Assembly: GCA_032622095.1 (NCBI GenBank)
Contig: CP136061.1
Coordinates: 188,732,369-188,796,368, forward strand
Direction: 5' to 3'
Origin: Siphonodentalium dalli
Taxonomy: Eukaryota; Mollusca; Scaphopoda; Gadilida; Siphonodentaliidae
Length of the DNA: 64,000 nucleotides
In this document: positions 1 to 11,965 of the stretch, one piece after another
How the letters are laid out: each line of letters opens with the position of its first letter
Position numbering within the stretch: the first letter of the stretch is position 1
The notes under the pieces: generated by a model
Told to the model about the DNA's origin: nothing
Seen by the model: only the letters and a program-made list of their open reading frames with translations
Databases searched by the model: none
Made by a program: the position numbers and the translations under genes

Positions 1-300
1 ATTTACACAATACAAGACCTTTACTGTAACTTTTTGGCTTTCCTTCTTTATCATTCTATTAATTGCTCAGCGAAACAAAGTCCTTCCCAAGTTGAGCTAC
101 AGTGTCATAGACAAACAGAGATATGTCCCCTGACTCCACCCACTATTTGGGCAGCCCATTTGAACAAATCTGAGTCCCAGTCACCTCAGCACCATCCATA
201 CTATATTGGCCCTGCAGTCCTGCAGTTCAGCATAACCCTGAATAAAGACTTCCAAAGGGAGCCTGTTTCTGCCATTTTAAAAATATTTTAATATAAATGG
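1..300 (+). repeat. SINE-like bivalve repeat fragment
   Basis: Bases ~115-290 carry 'ccatttgaacaaatctgag' and 'cccagtcacc' motifs of the same repeat that forms the 53.6-55.5 kb array. No gene is visible. Confidence 0.5.
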
Positions 301-2530
301 CTGTGTTGGTGTTTGCAAAAAGATTGAAATGGTGAACTTTATTATGCTTGGTTTACAATAACCAACACCACCATTATTATAATATTTTACAAAAATTTAA
401 TCATAAGCTGTCAATTCACGGATACTGTGTACGAACTAATTTCCAGACAGAAATGCCACACTGGATGGAAACATGTCATCTTTGTTGATTTTAATTGACC
501 TCACCAATTAATATAATGAAAATGAAGATTCCCTGCCAATTGGATGCGTGATTAACAGGTGTTTGTTCCCCAGGACCAGGTACCAGCCAAAAGTTTTCAA
601 ATTGAATATTAGGGAGAAGTAGAATTCCATCAGGGAGAAGTTGTGGAAGCTGAAGTTAAATTTACACCCTATATCACCCTTATATGATCCAAAGAGTATT
701 ATGCAATACAAGAACAAATTTATAAAACAATTATGAGTAAGTACACAATTATTATCTGTAAACTAGATTTCAAAATTCCCGGTGGGAAATTTTACAACTT
801 CCATAAGTTCCATATTTCCGATTACTAGTAGCATCTATAGAAATTTTATATTTAGTAAAATTACCAAGCTAGAGCTATTAGTGGTATAATAAAGATCGTT
901 CATTTTCATTTAAAATGGCGGTATTTAAAAATTGAATTAAACACTTTAAAATGATTGTCGGTACTTCCGAAAGAGAGCATCGCTTTTATAACCAACTGAA
1001 GGATCAAGATGGGGCATGAGATAGTAATTATAGCACAGGATGCCGACAACCCATCTTACTGCCATCAGGGGGTGCCAGGACACATCCCTACCCTAGGTAA
1101 ACATATTAAGCTGGCGAAAGTGTACTTATTTAGTTGCTATCAATTTAATCTTAGTCAAAAACCAGTATTAGGCCCGCACTCAAAATTCGGAAAATAGGGT
1201 TTCAGCGACATCCATGCTTCAAAACTTCAAACCAATGAAAAAAAACAAGGAGTTGAACGATCAAAAAAATTCCAACAGAATTAACTTCAGTAAGCAAAAA
1301 ACTATACGACAACACCAGAAACATCGATCCAAACGTCAAAACTACAAAGAGTGTGCTTGGTTCCACAGTTTGGGCAAATGTTTGAAACTAAGGTCATAAC
1401 TCAGGTAAAACAAAGTGGACAAACCTGGTTTTCGAATCGATTGAGACATTGTTATGAGAACCATAAACCAAATATGAATTAATTTGGTTGACGTTTGTTC
1501 AAGGTATCCCGTCAACGGACATCACAGTGGTATAATTCTGGTTAGAGAGTCGGGACAGACCTGATTTGTGTACAGTCCTGATTATGTGTATAGCTGTCGC
1601 ACATGACAATTAACTCACATACCAAATATTGTCAGAATCCAACAATAAACAGCAATGTTATATAGGTTTGTTGTCATCCCTCACCGCAAAACTCGACTAA
1701 AATAAGAATTACAATATACTTCCACATTGATATTGAAGTATATTAAGCTGTGAATATGCTATTTGGAAATTTGGATACTGGTATATGAAAGAGAAGTCAC
1801 TTCTCCCTACAATAACAATAGGGAAAAGTGGCACATCTTAGGGAGACAATATCTCCCAAGTTGCCCTCTTGGCTGGTCCTTGACTAGGACATAACTGTTG
1901 CACTCAAGTTTATTATAGAAATTGTCTTCACACATTTCACTGCATAAACTTTATCGACAGAATTTGTTTCTTAAATGTATGTGATCTTGAATGTTTTATG
2001 CAGATAATGGCTTTTCCTCGATTCATCCATTTTAACCTAAGGCCAGGAAAGTGACAACTTGTTACTTGAGAAAAACAGTACTTTTTGTTAACAGCATCAG
2101 TTTGCCTCAACAACATCATAGCAAATTAGCAGGACCACTTAACCAGGGGTGGAAAAGAGACTACCCGTTTAATACATTAACAATTGTTTGAAATTATTTT
2201 TCTTTTGAGGATTCACAATAATCCAAACTGGTTAAATAAAATGCAACATTGAAAGGGAAGTAAAGACAAATCTGATATGAGTGGTTTCCATGATTTTTTT
2301 CATAATAAACTTGTAAAAATAATTCATATCAACATTGGTACACACATATACAAATACAGGGAAGCAATAAATATTGTGTAACAATATCTTACAGTTTAAA
2401 GCATATAAAATATTGCAGTTTGCTCTCTGTACAGGGAAGATATCACACAAATAGATTACTCTTATCACTATTAAATAAATTCCTGAACTATGTTTTCTTG
2501 ATTATTTCCATGCTTGCTATCGATACAAGC
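301..2530. other. Non-genic 3' flank; weak repeat traces
   Basis: AT-rich sequence with no exon-like ORF. Bases ~1385-1600 ('ggtcataactcaggtaaaac…ttgttcaaggtatcccgtc…gggacagacc') resemble the 28.2-28.6 kb repeat. The rest shows nothing recognisable. Confidence 0.5.
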
Positions 2531-2531
2531 T

Positions 2532-2907
2532 TTAACCCTTTGGCGGGTGTAACAACATTTATGTCTCCATACGGTTGGCGGGTGGAATGACAGTTATGTT
2601 GTTTAAGGCAGTTCTGGGGTAATATCATTTTCACTGTGTAAAAAAATAAAAAATTCATCTCCTAAATTGGAAATTTTCAGATATCATGCAGATGGATATT
2701 ATTTTTATTATTTAGATTAATTTATGATTTATTTCTTATAATAGGCCAATGTTATAATAAAGCTCAGTTTATTAAACTGAGCTCTATTATAACATTGGCC
2801 TATTATAAGAAATAAACAATACAAACAACTTTAATAAAAGCACAACTTTATATATTCACCAATGGAAATGACTTCATAAATGACGTACTCACCCGCCAAA
2901 GGGTTAA
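2532..2907. mobile_element. TTAA-flanked MITE (group 1, piggyBac-type ends)
   Basis: Ends are perfect 17-bp inverted repeats TTAACCCTTTGGCGGGT (2532-2548) and its complement (2891-2907). The outer TTAA is the expected target duplication of piggyBac-type elements, leaving CCCTTTGGCGGGT as terminus. No coding capacity. A second, more decayed member is at 30053-30566. Confidence 0.8.
2728..2816. repeat. 89-bp near-perfect palindrome inside MITE
   Basis: Arms of ~43 bp (TTATTTCTTATAATAGGCCA… and complement) meet at TTTATTAAA with one small asymmetry. It would extrude as a cruciform or fold as a long RNA hairpin. Confidence 0.85.
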
Positions 2908-3694
2908 GTTCCTTTATCCATTGAGCAGAACTTAAATATTTTATGTTGACTGCTGAAAAATCTGAATGAAATAATTTGACCTGTCTTGGGTTGTGTTGCA
3001 TTTATTACGGTAAAGACTAAGTCAGAGAATTTTTAATCAAACAACCTATTCCTAAATTATGTTGTCTTGCAAAGAAAAGAGTAAAATGAGGTGCGCAGAG
3101 TGGAGTTTAATGTTGTTTCTTCACTTAAAAATTTGATATGCCCATAAGAGCAATGAAAATTATTTATCACAAATGTTTTTATTGTGAAAAATCAGTTTCC
3201 ATTGGACGAGTATCTAGATCGAACACATTTGGATGAAATTCTATTCGATGATTTTGCCTTCGAAGAAAATTTGCAATAAAAGAAGTTCAAGACCACTCAA
3301 GCCAAAATGAACTTGAATGTAAATAAAATAAAACTGATGCGGAGGAAAATAATTATGTCACTAACAATGATTTCTAATCATCTGAGTATTACAGGTGAAA
3401 ACAGTTATTACCACATACATTTTGTACAGAAATTATTCTTTGGCATCTTATTATTTTTTTTTTTTTAAATGACACAAAGCGACCACTTTTGACTTTCATA
3501 CGAACACTTTCAATTAACTGAGAAAGGATCAGTAACCAAGGATATGCAATAAACACTTTAGGTAAACTTGCGCGAATGTAACCCTTCCTGAATTCATATG
3601 AAGGTGACTCAGCCTTTTACGTATTTATACAGAAATACAAGTAACTAAGGTGTTGGTCCAATCAGAAGGAAATGAGAGGTGTAATTATATCAGC
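2908..3694. other. AT-rich non-genic stretch
   Basis: No exon, repeat family or inverted repeat recognised. Confidence 0.4.
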
Positions 3695-3916
3695 TTAAAG
3701 GGGTAATGTACACTACTTTTTAATCTTGCTTGAGTCATAAAATCATTTTCATTATAATTAACATGATGTTTGCATCATTCATAGAGCACACAAGTGTATT
3801 TTTCACTAATCAATGGCTCAAATTCATTTATTTGTTGCATATATATTGTTGAGTATAAAAGAAGAATGTCCCATAAATGGTCAGATTTAGTGTATTAGTG
3901 TACAGTACCCCTTTAA
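3695..3916. mobile_element. TTAA-flanked MITE (group 2)
   Basis: Left end TTAAAGGGGTAATGTACACT (from 3695) and right end 'agtgtacagtacccctttaa' (to 3916) are inverted repeats of ~20 bp with few mismatches. The same family occurs at 58496-58846. The right TTAA (3913-3916) is shared with the next element. Confidence 0.75.
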
Positions 3917-4014
3917 CCCTTCAATGTATCACATTATTATAATCAATAAATTTGCAAAATGATCAAGGAAATATGGGTTGATACAAAAATCGGACTTGGC
4001 ACTGAAAGGGTTAA
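3913..4014. mobile_element. TTAA-flanked half-copy of MITE group 3
   Basis: Begins TTAACCCTTCAATGTATCAC and ends 'ggcactgaaagggttaa'. Its body equals the right arm of the foldback element at 6603-6815, so this is an internally deleted or half copy, still bounded by TTAA on both sides. Confidence 0.75.
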
Positions 4015-4310
4015 GTCAGAATGATTTTGACCTAATGTTCCAAATCTTCCCAAGCTATAAATAAATATTGACATTCTTGCCAATCTTGGATATTACAATC
4101 GAACAGTAATTGCAACATTTCAAGATTGGCACAAGTAATTATCAACTTGCGAATGCTGATATTTACTCAGTGATCAACTTGATCAAACTTTTTGAAACAA
4201 TAATTGTATAATGACAATCGATTTTAAACCAAGCACTCTCTGAATATTTATTAAATCAAACAGATTAGGGTAATAGTAGAGAGGCTTAGAATGACAAAAA
4301 CTTCTCAGTA

Positions 4311-4484
4311 ATGCCCCAAATAATCGACTCCTTAACCACAGCTTAATTATGGGTAATTTTTCACGATTTAGTTGGAAATATGGCTTGTTGCCATTCACGG
4401 AAAGCTCTCACTGAGAGCTTTCCGATGAATGGCAACACGCCATATTTCTGCTGCTGTGGTCAAGGAGTCGATTATTTAGGGCAT
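4311..4484. repeat. Foldback palindrome, ~85-bp arms
   Basis: Left arm ('atgccccaaataatcgactc' …) is inverted in the right arm ('… gagtcgattatttagggcat'), meeting at GAAAGCTCTCACTGAGAGCT. Arms differ by small indels (e.g. around 4335-4370). Probably a degenerate foldback MITE. No target duplication was identified. Confidence 0.75.
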
Positions 4485-5296
4485 TTCTATAACTTCGCCC
4501 AACAAGCATAACAGACTATAATCCTCTGTGCCCAAGCAAAGGCAGGAAAGTATTATCCAGTAGTCAGCCAGCTATGTTCTATTTCCAAATGAAGTCCATG
4601 CAACATAACACAACAATTTAATTAGTTGTCAATGAGACACGAAACATGCCACACTAAAGAGAGCATTAAATTAAGACTACTACCAGTGTATAACAATTCA
4701 CACTTGGTGTTGTGTAGCGTTTATCAACAGGCTGCAGTTGTTCCATGTTTGGTCATGATCTGCCTCCACTCCGTGACAACCAGTAGCCTGATCATTCTTG
4801 ACAGGCAAATTTAGAAGTTTTCAACCTAAACCTCTCTAATATGTAGAGGAATGCACCAATTGTAAATAAATATAAAGCAAAAGCACCTGTCACATCAACA
4901 ATTCAATAAAAATCACCAACAAATCACATAAATACACTACAAACAGGTCTGGCACATCCTAACTTCAATAAAATGCCACTTGGCCACACGTCCCCTGAGT
5001 ATAGTGACTCTATTTGAAAAAAAATTTAGAAATGAAAATTTCTTGTCATGAAGAAAATATTTCTGCTACAAAAAAACTTCCTCCTCGATGGTGAAATATT
5101 CTGAGTCTAAAAGGGGCATAATTCGGTCAGAAATGGTCAGACCAGACCTAAATTCTAACTTGAACAGGACTTTCTCCTATGAAGACCACATACACGTTTC
5201 ATAAAATTCTATCAAATACAATATTTTAGTTATTTTCCAGACAAAAAATATTCTAAAAGGGGCATTACTCTGATAGAAATGCTGGACCGGACCCAT
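4485..5296. other. Non-genic; SINE-like repeat fragment at the right
   Basis: Bases ~4970-5290 carry the 'ggccacacgtcccctgagta … aaaggggcataattcggtcagaaatgg … ggacc' motif also seen at 12850-13060 and 13420-13640. The rest is featureless. Confidence 0.5.
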
Positions 5297-5503
5297 AATG
5301 AGATCACACATCCTGGTGCACAGCCACATTGCATTAATGAGATCACACATCCCGATGCACAGCCACATTGCATTGTTAATGAGATCACACATCCTGGTGC
5401 ACAGCCACATTGCATTGTTAATGAGATCACACATCCCGATGCACAGCCACATAGCATTGTTAATGAGATCACACATCCTGGTGCACAGCCACATTGCATT
5501 GTT
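5297..5503. repeat. 42-bp minisatellite, 5 copies in dimeric order
   Basis: Units start at 5297 (39 bp), 5336, 5378, 5420 and 5462. Consensus starts AATGAGATCACACATCC and ends GCACAGCCACATTGCATTGTT. Copies alternate CCTGGTG and CCCGATG at the centre. The period is divisible by 3, which keeps several overlapping reading frames open; these are not genes. Confidence 0.92.
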
Positions 5504-5806
5504 AACAATTTTGCAGCAAATGAACAGTCGCAAGATAACCGCAAGATTCCTGCCAGCTTATTAATTCAATAATGGTACAAATATGACTTTCTAAATCATG
5601 ATAAAAATGGGACATGATCACTCCTTCATAACAATATATTTAGACCAATTTAATGTTAATTGACTTCCTTATGTGCCATCATGAATGATCAAACTTTCAC
5701 ATTGATCGAGCCATGTAAACATGGTACCAATTCACATGCAACACTATTTTTTAAATTATATTTGTGAAATATGGATTTGGATTTTGCTTCTTGAATATCA
5801 CATGAG

Positions 5807-6058
5807 GCGCCCTTCCATGATGGAGCTTCCTTAATTTTTGCAAAAACCTTGTCCCAATGCATTCTCTTATATATGCGAGTCTCCCATAGGAAGCCTCGCA
5901 TATGTAAGAGAAAGAATTCATTGACCTAACACAATATTTACCTTGGCCGTGTAAGCCAGTGCATTCTCTTATATATGCGAGGCTCCCTATATAAGATAAT
6001 GCATTGGCACAGGATCCTTAATGTTGCACCAGCGCAGCTCCCATCATAGAAGTATTAA
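5807..6058. mobile_element. Degenerate TTAA MITE (group 4)
   Basis: Body shares 'ccatgatggagcttcctt', 'cattctcttatatatgcgag' and 'ccagcgcagctcccatcat' with intact members at 11242, 17764 and 44997. The left TTAACCCTTT end is mutated. Internal inverted segments 'gcgaggctcc…' fold back. Confidence 0.7.
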
Positions 6059-6177
6059 ATCAAGCGAAATCAGTAAACCTACTGCAGTAAGCACATATCT
6101 GTATAACACATACTATCCTACACAAGTTAGAAAACTTAACAAGCAACTTTCGAGAACTTATTCCAAACTATGCTATA

Positions 6178-6463
6178 TTAACCTCATGGCTGCAATATGT
6201 CCGTACTGATCAGTAAATTGTCACGCTGTGCGTTATATGTCCGTACTGACTACTTTAGCACACTAGCAGTCGGCCATTACGCATAACTGGAACTCAGAGA
6301 CTGGCGTAGTGGAATCATTGTATCTCGCCTTTTGAAAATGTATGATGTTCCAGGATTATGGTCCATTTTAAGGTTTTCAATATATTCCGGTTATATTTTT
6401 CCACTGAAAAATAGCCATAACATCAACTTCCCAGCACACAACGTCATTGAGTGAAGAGGTTAA
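6178..6463. mobile_element. TTAA-flanked MITE (group 5)
   Basis: Left end TTAACCTCATGGCTGCAATA, right end 'cattgagtgaagaggttaa'. A homologous element lies at 13068-13398 with the same internal 'tatgtccgtactga' and 'tatatttttccactg' motifs. Confidence 0.7.
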
Positions 6464-6602
6464 TACAGTTAGGCATCCCTTGCTAATCTTCTTACTTGTA
6501 ATATAACTATAGCAGATGAACTCATGATGTGTCAGACCTGATAACATCCTAAATCAAGCCTCTTATCACACACTAGTCAATATAAATACAGATGATCATA
6601 AC

Positions 6603-6815
6603 TTAACCCTTTCAGTGCCAAGTCCGATTTTTGTATCAAACCATATTTCCTTGATCATTTTTCAAATTTATTGATTATAATAATTTGATACATTGATGGA
6701 AAGAGCTCTAAGAGCCTTCCTTCAATGTATCACATTATTATAATCAATAAATTTGAAAAATGATCAAGGAAATATGGGTTGATACAAAAATCAGACTTGG
6801 CACTGAAAGGATTAA
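6603..6815. mobile_element. Foldback TTAA MITE (group 3)
   Basis: Two ~95-bp inverted arms: left from TTAACCCTTTCAGTGCCAAG, right ending 'ttggcactgaaaggattaa'; centre 'gagctctaagagcc'. TTAA at 6603 and 6812. Arms are nearly identical, so it should form a long hairpin. Confidence 0.85.
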
Positions 6816-8835
6816 AATCATTAATTTAATTTTCTTAAAACCTATTACTTAAAGATGCATAATCCGAATTAATGCTCCCAAATGACTATTTATTTGGCTT
6901 CGGGGTGAAAAATATTTGAATCAAGTCGAGGAACCCACTGCTCAGAGTGATCAGATATCGATTTTTGAAATTTGTTATTTCTCGAAATGTATAATTGTTT
7001 ATGGCCCAGAAATGAGTCATCAAACCGATTGTCTTAGACAGAAGATGGATAAATCTAAAATCAAGTGGTAATATGCCCAACTGTCTTGATACGCAAGTGA
7101 TAATAGGCCATATTTCATTGAACAACATGTTGATAAATAACATGTTTTGGGCAATTTTATACCATAGTTGACAGCGGTTAGCATTATTTTGTTGTAATGA
7201 ATCGATTCTGATAAAAAAAAGCATATTTTGAAGAAATGTTGTTGTTGTAACTTGAAGATATGGGGACCGTCTGATCAGATTGAGTACCGTTAATAGAGCT
7301 TCAATCAACTAGACATTTAAACATGTCATGCCGTGGATTCCACATCACAAAGCAAATGCCCAATTCTAAAAATAAAACTCTCCCAATTACAGAACTACTT
7401 TGAACATGTCAAACAGCATTTATTATTACATTGAAATCACACTGATTTAATGTAATATCAAATTTTAAATGTATGTTATAAATAAACACAATTAAGGAAA
7501 GAGGCATATTGAATTATGAATGAAACAGTCTTATCATTGTCAGTATTGTCATATTCTTTTTTTGGGGGGGATAACAGTATAAAACTCTAATGAAAGTCAA
7601 GTTATCGTCATCACATCTTGAAGTATCCCGATTTCCTTATCGACAAGCTACAAGTAAACTTGGTCACTTAGATGTATCACATGAAAATACAACATGTGAT
7701 ACTTCAGCGATTATGTTATAAAATATTATTAATCCTCAAGATATTTCATTGTGAAATTTGCTTGAATTTTCGTTTTTGCTTTGCCAGAGGTTCGACGATA
7801 AGAAGGACATTCTACAGTTTTCATCACTAGTGTCAAGTCATTGAAAATCATTCTATATGATATGTATAAAAGCCCTATAGGTGTGTATATATAATATATA
7901 ACTGTAAATATGATATGTTTATAAGTATGATTTATAATACTTCGCCATGGAAATTTTATGATAGCACCAAATGTGAACTATAAACAGCTGGAATCAAACT
8001 GGTTGGATTATATCAGGTAGCAGTACACAATTTCCAGCAAGTCTACACGGTCCACAACAGCTTGGGATATCAGTTGGTGATGATGTTGCTCTTCAATAAT
8101 GGACTTTCATTCAAAAGACATACTAAATGTACACGTGGAGACCAGGCATTCTCGTAAACCCCTGAACGTGATTAATCATATAACATGTCCGTGATTAATC
8201 TGTCCTCAAAATGATATACCATTTACCTCGATAGAAAAAGGTAAAGTGATGATACGATCATCTGATGTATTGTTTACATGCATTATCTGATAGCGCGACA
8301 AATCAAAATTCTCTGGAAAACAAGCCTTTGTTTACTTGTAAATCTCATTGCTTTTGACATTTAACCGACCTCTGATTTATGCATGATATCATCATGCATG
8401 GGAAAGACTACCCTCTATGTTCATATACGCAAAGCATCCATTTGACCTATTCTGAAGACATGCAAGCAAGATAACTCCCGCCCATGATTCTGCACATAGT
8501 CTGTTATAGAAGAGTAACGGGAGGGGACTCTGTAAACAAAAAATAGCATCATCCCAAACGATATCCCAAGCTGTTATGGACTGAGAATACTTGGTCTCGG
8601 ACCAGCCAAGAGACAGACATGGGAGATATCTTCTTCCTGAAATTTTACAAACCCCAGATACCATGCTTATTTTCCTATTTTTCAGCCCTGCTACAATCCT
8701 TGAAATTGTGTAAAGCTACCTCAATATTTCGATATCACATATGTCAAGTTGAGAAATCAACTTCAAATATTAATCCATATCAAGAGATTAGAAGACACAA
8801 CTTTTCCTAAATGAGAATAAATCGTAAAAACCACA
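6816..8835. other. AT-rich non-genic stretch
   Basis: ORF-length open stretches (e.g. 6886-7308 minus) have no domain, codon bias or splice context that I recognise. A small hairpin 'gtatcacatg…catgtgatac' lies at 7674-7702. No repeat family was assigned. Confidence 0.4.
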
Positions 8836-8846
8836 ACAGACTCACT

Positions 8847-10214
8847 AGTCCAAGTCTTCTCGTACTAAAACCAGCTAAGATATTGGGATGGCGAGATGCT
8901 GGATTTAGTCCGAGCCCGCTTGCATAGGCTTCTTATAACATGACTTACCCCAGGATATGTGGCGGGAATTTGTGGTGTATTTTACTCGATTTAACTAACA
9001 AATCAACACATGTTGCTATATACATCGGAAAGAGAGACATCTTATGGTCATAATGGTGTATAATAATCAAACTTTAATGTTAGATTACACATAGAATATT
9101 CCGGTTGATTGCCACAAACATCGCTTTGTTTCTCTGTTTGTTTACGTTTTAACTGAAAGCCGAAGTGGTCCGAATAACTTCGGCATAATCCGCTGTTTGT
9201 TCTGGGTATTTCTAGTTTCCGTTTCTATATATAGCGCGGGATTTTCCGAACAAAATAGCGAAAACCGATCGCCCCAAAGTCCAGTTTCCTATGTGCTTTG
9301 AGAACAATTCCCGCACTAAAAACTTAATGACATAATGGATGATCAGAACGGTAGTTTTGCTGACAATTTTCGCAAGCAACTTGTCAAAATTGGAGCAAAT
9401 TAGAACTCTTGTGTCTGACTTGCCATGCGTGTGATGTGCATTTTGACATTTGTGTTGATAAAATAATCGGAGAACCGAATCACACAGTTTCGAAATATAG
9501 TTCTTCCGTTTTAGTGGGACTTTTCAAACTTAAGGTTCAAAATTTATACACATTTTGTTTGATTTTTTGTGTGCTTAACAAGAGTAGTATATTGCCCTGT
9601 TCGCTTAGTATATATCTTAATTTCGCGGAAGTCCACCAAATGTGGGTGAAATGTAGCACCATATAAGGCATATTATTTATTCTAATGCTCGTGTTTACAC
9701 TGTTTTAAACTTTGAGAGGGTTGTAATTCCCATAATTTATTTAATGTATTACATTTATATCTCCAATGTTTAATTAATCTATTAATTTTTTTATTTATTG
9801 ACACACATAATTACGATTACAATGGAGAATTCATCGTAATTTGCGTTGTTAGTCCAAAATCTACGGAATATTTTCAACGGAAAATGCCGAACACAACACA
9901 GTTCGCGAAATCAACTGAGTTCGCATACTTTAAAAAAATTGTAAACATTGCGGTAAATGTCTCTTTTCACATTAAATTACCGCTTTCAATTCACAACTGA
10001 TGTGGGTTTCAGATGAAATAGCATGTCTTCTGCGGAAAATATCCGTTTATTGTCGCAATTGTGATATTTTATTTCATATGATTGTGGTTTTATTTGAGCG
10101 GGTCACTAACGCTTAAGTCATGTTATAAGAAGCCTATGCAAGCGGGCTCGGACTAAATCCAGCATCTCGCCATCCCAATATCTTAGCTGGTTTTAGTACG
10201 AGAAGACTTGGACT
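8847..10214. mobile_element. Mutator-like (MULE-type) element with ~100-bp TIRs
   Basis: Terminal inverted repeats of ~100 bp (8847-8946 and 10115-10214), apparently identical, begin AGTCCAAGTCTTCTCGTACT. Flanks carry the 11-bp direct repeat ACAGACTCACT (8836-8846 and 10215-10225). Long TIRs plus a 9-11 bp target duplication are typical of Mutator-like elements. Length 1368 bp, no transposase seen, so non-autonomous. It lies downstream of the GRIP stop. Confidence 0.85.
9226..9402 (+). pseudogene. Promoter-like start and broken short ORF inside the MULE
   Basis: TATA-like CTATATATAG at ~9225-9234 is followed by ATG at 9334 and an ORF of 22 codons (MDDQNGSFADNFRKQLVKIG, then AN and stop at 9400-9402). 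An overlapping ORF 9409-9666 contains CLTCHACDV, a CxxC-type pattern that might be a decayed zinc finger of a transposase. Not recognised with confidence. Confidence 0.3.
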
Positions 10215-10225
10215 ACAGACTCACT

Positions 10226-11241
10226 TGATTTTAAGACAATAGTAGCCATACTATAAACCAGATAATGTTTCTATAATAATTAATACTGATCTCAAGATGG
10301 TTGAAATTACCCTTTTATGAATTACAGTAAAATCATTTGAATTCGTGTGGCTCAATATTTTGTTGATTTCGAGGTTTGGCCAAACCCATGAAATTTCCCT
10401 TCTGTGAAAAACCATGAAAACAGATGCAGACAAAATCAAAGTCATTCACAGTATATAAAATGCACTCCATTTTTTTCACACACAATTGGTGACAGACAAC
10501 CTAATTTCAGGTCTGCTATAAGAAGTCTACAACCCATTAAATACAACCATACCTATCTGCACATAATATGGGTATGAATAGCACCTGTAAATGTGGAGAG
10601 ATAATTAACAATCAAGAAAAAATTTCACCACAACCTGAATAGAATCAAATATTAAAACAACATTATAAACCAGATCACTTTTTCTATAATAATTACTAAA
10701 AATATCACAATTTGTTTCAATTGCCCTGTACAATTTTGAATTATATAAATTCTGCCTTCAGCTGGTATTATACACAACTTTAAAGACAGACAATTTAATT
10801 TCACATCTATTTCTAAAGTTTCAGAATTACAATGAGGAAGACATGTTTCATGCATGTCAATAGAAAAAAATTCAACTCACTTGACTATCATTTTGCTGCT
10901 AACAAATGTCCTACATGAACAATTAGATAAATTTTGCATTTACTATTACTGTATTTTACTCGAGAACAGAGTGTATTTGGAAATATTACCTGACTACACG
11001 ATCTAATAAGGATGCGGTTGTTGTGCAATGTTATCCTTGCACATCTTTGAAATGTAATCCTTGCACATCTGTGTTTGCACAACAGCTATCATACAATCCA
11101 CCTCGAAGGGTGCTACAAATATTAGCAGGTATTTAATCACAATATTTAACCCTCTCCCAATAATACCAAAGATGTCATTGTATCTGAAATCGAAACAAAA
11201 GCCATGCATTTTGATAACCAATTTATGAATATTAGTTATTA
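10226..11241. other. AT-rich non-genic stretch
   Basis: Two diverged copies of 'aaaccagat…ttctataataatta' (10255 and 10668) suggest an old duplication. Nothing coding recognised. Confidence 0.4.
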
Positions 11242-11476
11242 TTAACCCTTTCATGACTGGAGCTTCCTTACAATCTCTTATATATGCGAGTCTCCCATAG
11301 GATGCCTCGTATATATAAGAGAATACATTGACATAACAATATTTACCATGACCTTGTCAGCCAGTGCATTCTCTTATATATGTGAGGCTCCCAATGGGAG
11401 ACTCGCATATATGAGAATGCACTGGCACATGTTTTTTAATGCTTCACCAGCGCAGCTCCCGTCATGAAAGGGTTAA
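11242..11476. mobile_element. TTAA MITE (group 4), complete
   Basis: TTAACCCTTTCATGACTGGA at the left and 'gtcatgaaagggttaa' at the right form the ends; TTAA at 11242 and 11473. 235 bp. Internal inverted motifs 'tctcttatatatgcgag' and complement. Same family as 17764-17997, 33984-34069, 44997-45218 and 5807-6058. Confidence 0.85.
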
Positions 11477-11599
11477 TAAAAATGATGAATACTTATTTTT
11501 TCACGCTATGTAGCATACAAGAAAACAATTAAGAAAATGGATAATGAGATTGATAGATATCATAGAACATGTTCTGATAAACAACAATCCTGAGATTAG

Positions 11600-11965
11600 T
11601 GTGTCTGTCATTTGTCATTTGTCCCACATAGTGGGATAGCATCACCAAATTCACCCTCTGGGGACCTCATTCTGCTCAGGCCTCAACTGCTGTCGGAGCC
11701 TATGATCATTTTGATGTTCCCCAGTTGAAGTTGGTGATGTTCACCCATTAGTCACCTCGATTATGCAATTTATCTTCTGCAAATTAGGGGATATAGAAAC
11801 TTCCCAGAAGGGAAAAAGTAACCAAAAACAATGTTAATTTGAGACTATAGATACCTCCTAGAAGATGAGGCGTAAGCAGAATGAGGTGAATTTGGTGATG
11901 CTAGTCCACTGTGTGGGGTAGCGTCCCTAAACTCACCCTCTGGGGACCTCATTCTGCAAATGACA
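11600..11965 (+). repeat. Interspersed repeat with two subterminal hairpins
   Basis: Contains 'ttccccagttgaagttggtg', 'gcaaattaggggatatagaa' and twice a 'ccctctggggacctcattct' block. Paired in other copies with the complement CCCCAGAGGGTGAA, the block forms a hairpin. Other copies: 15535-15855 (minus), 54050-54310 and 59210-59550 (plus). Confidence 0.75.

Noticed and set aside
5177-5572. Overlapping ORFs of 88-118 codons on both strands
   Set aside because: They are side effects of the 42-bp minisatellite.
6886-7308. 140-codon minus-strand ORF
   Set aside because: No recognisable domain, AT-rich composition like the surroundings, no exon-like splice sites matched to GRIP phase.
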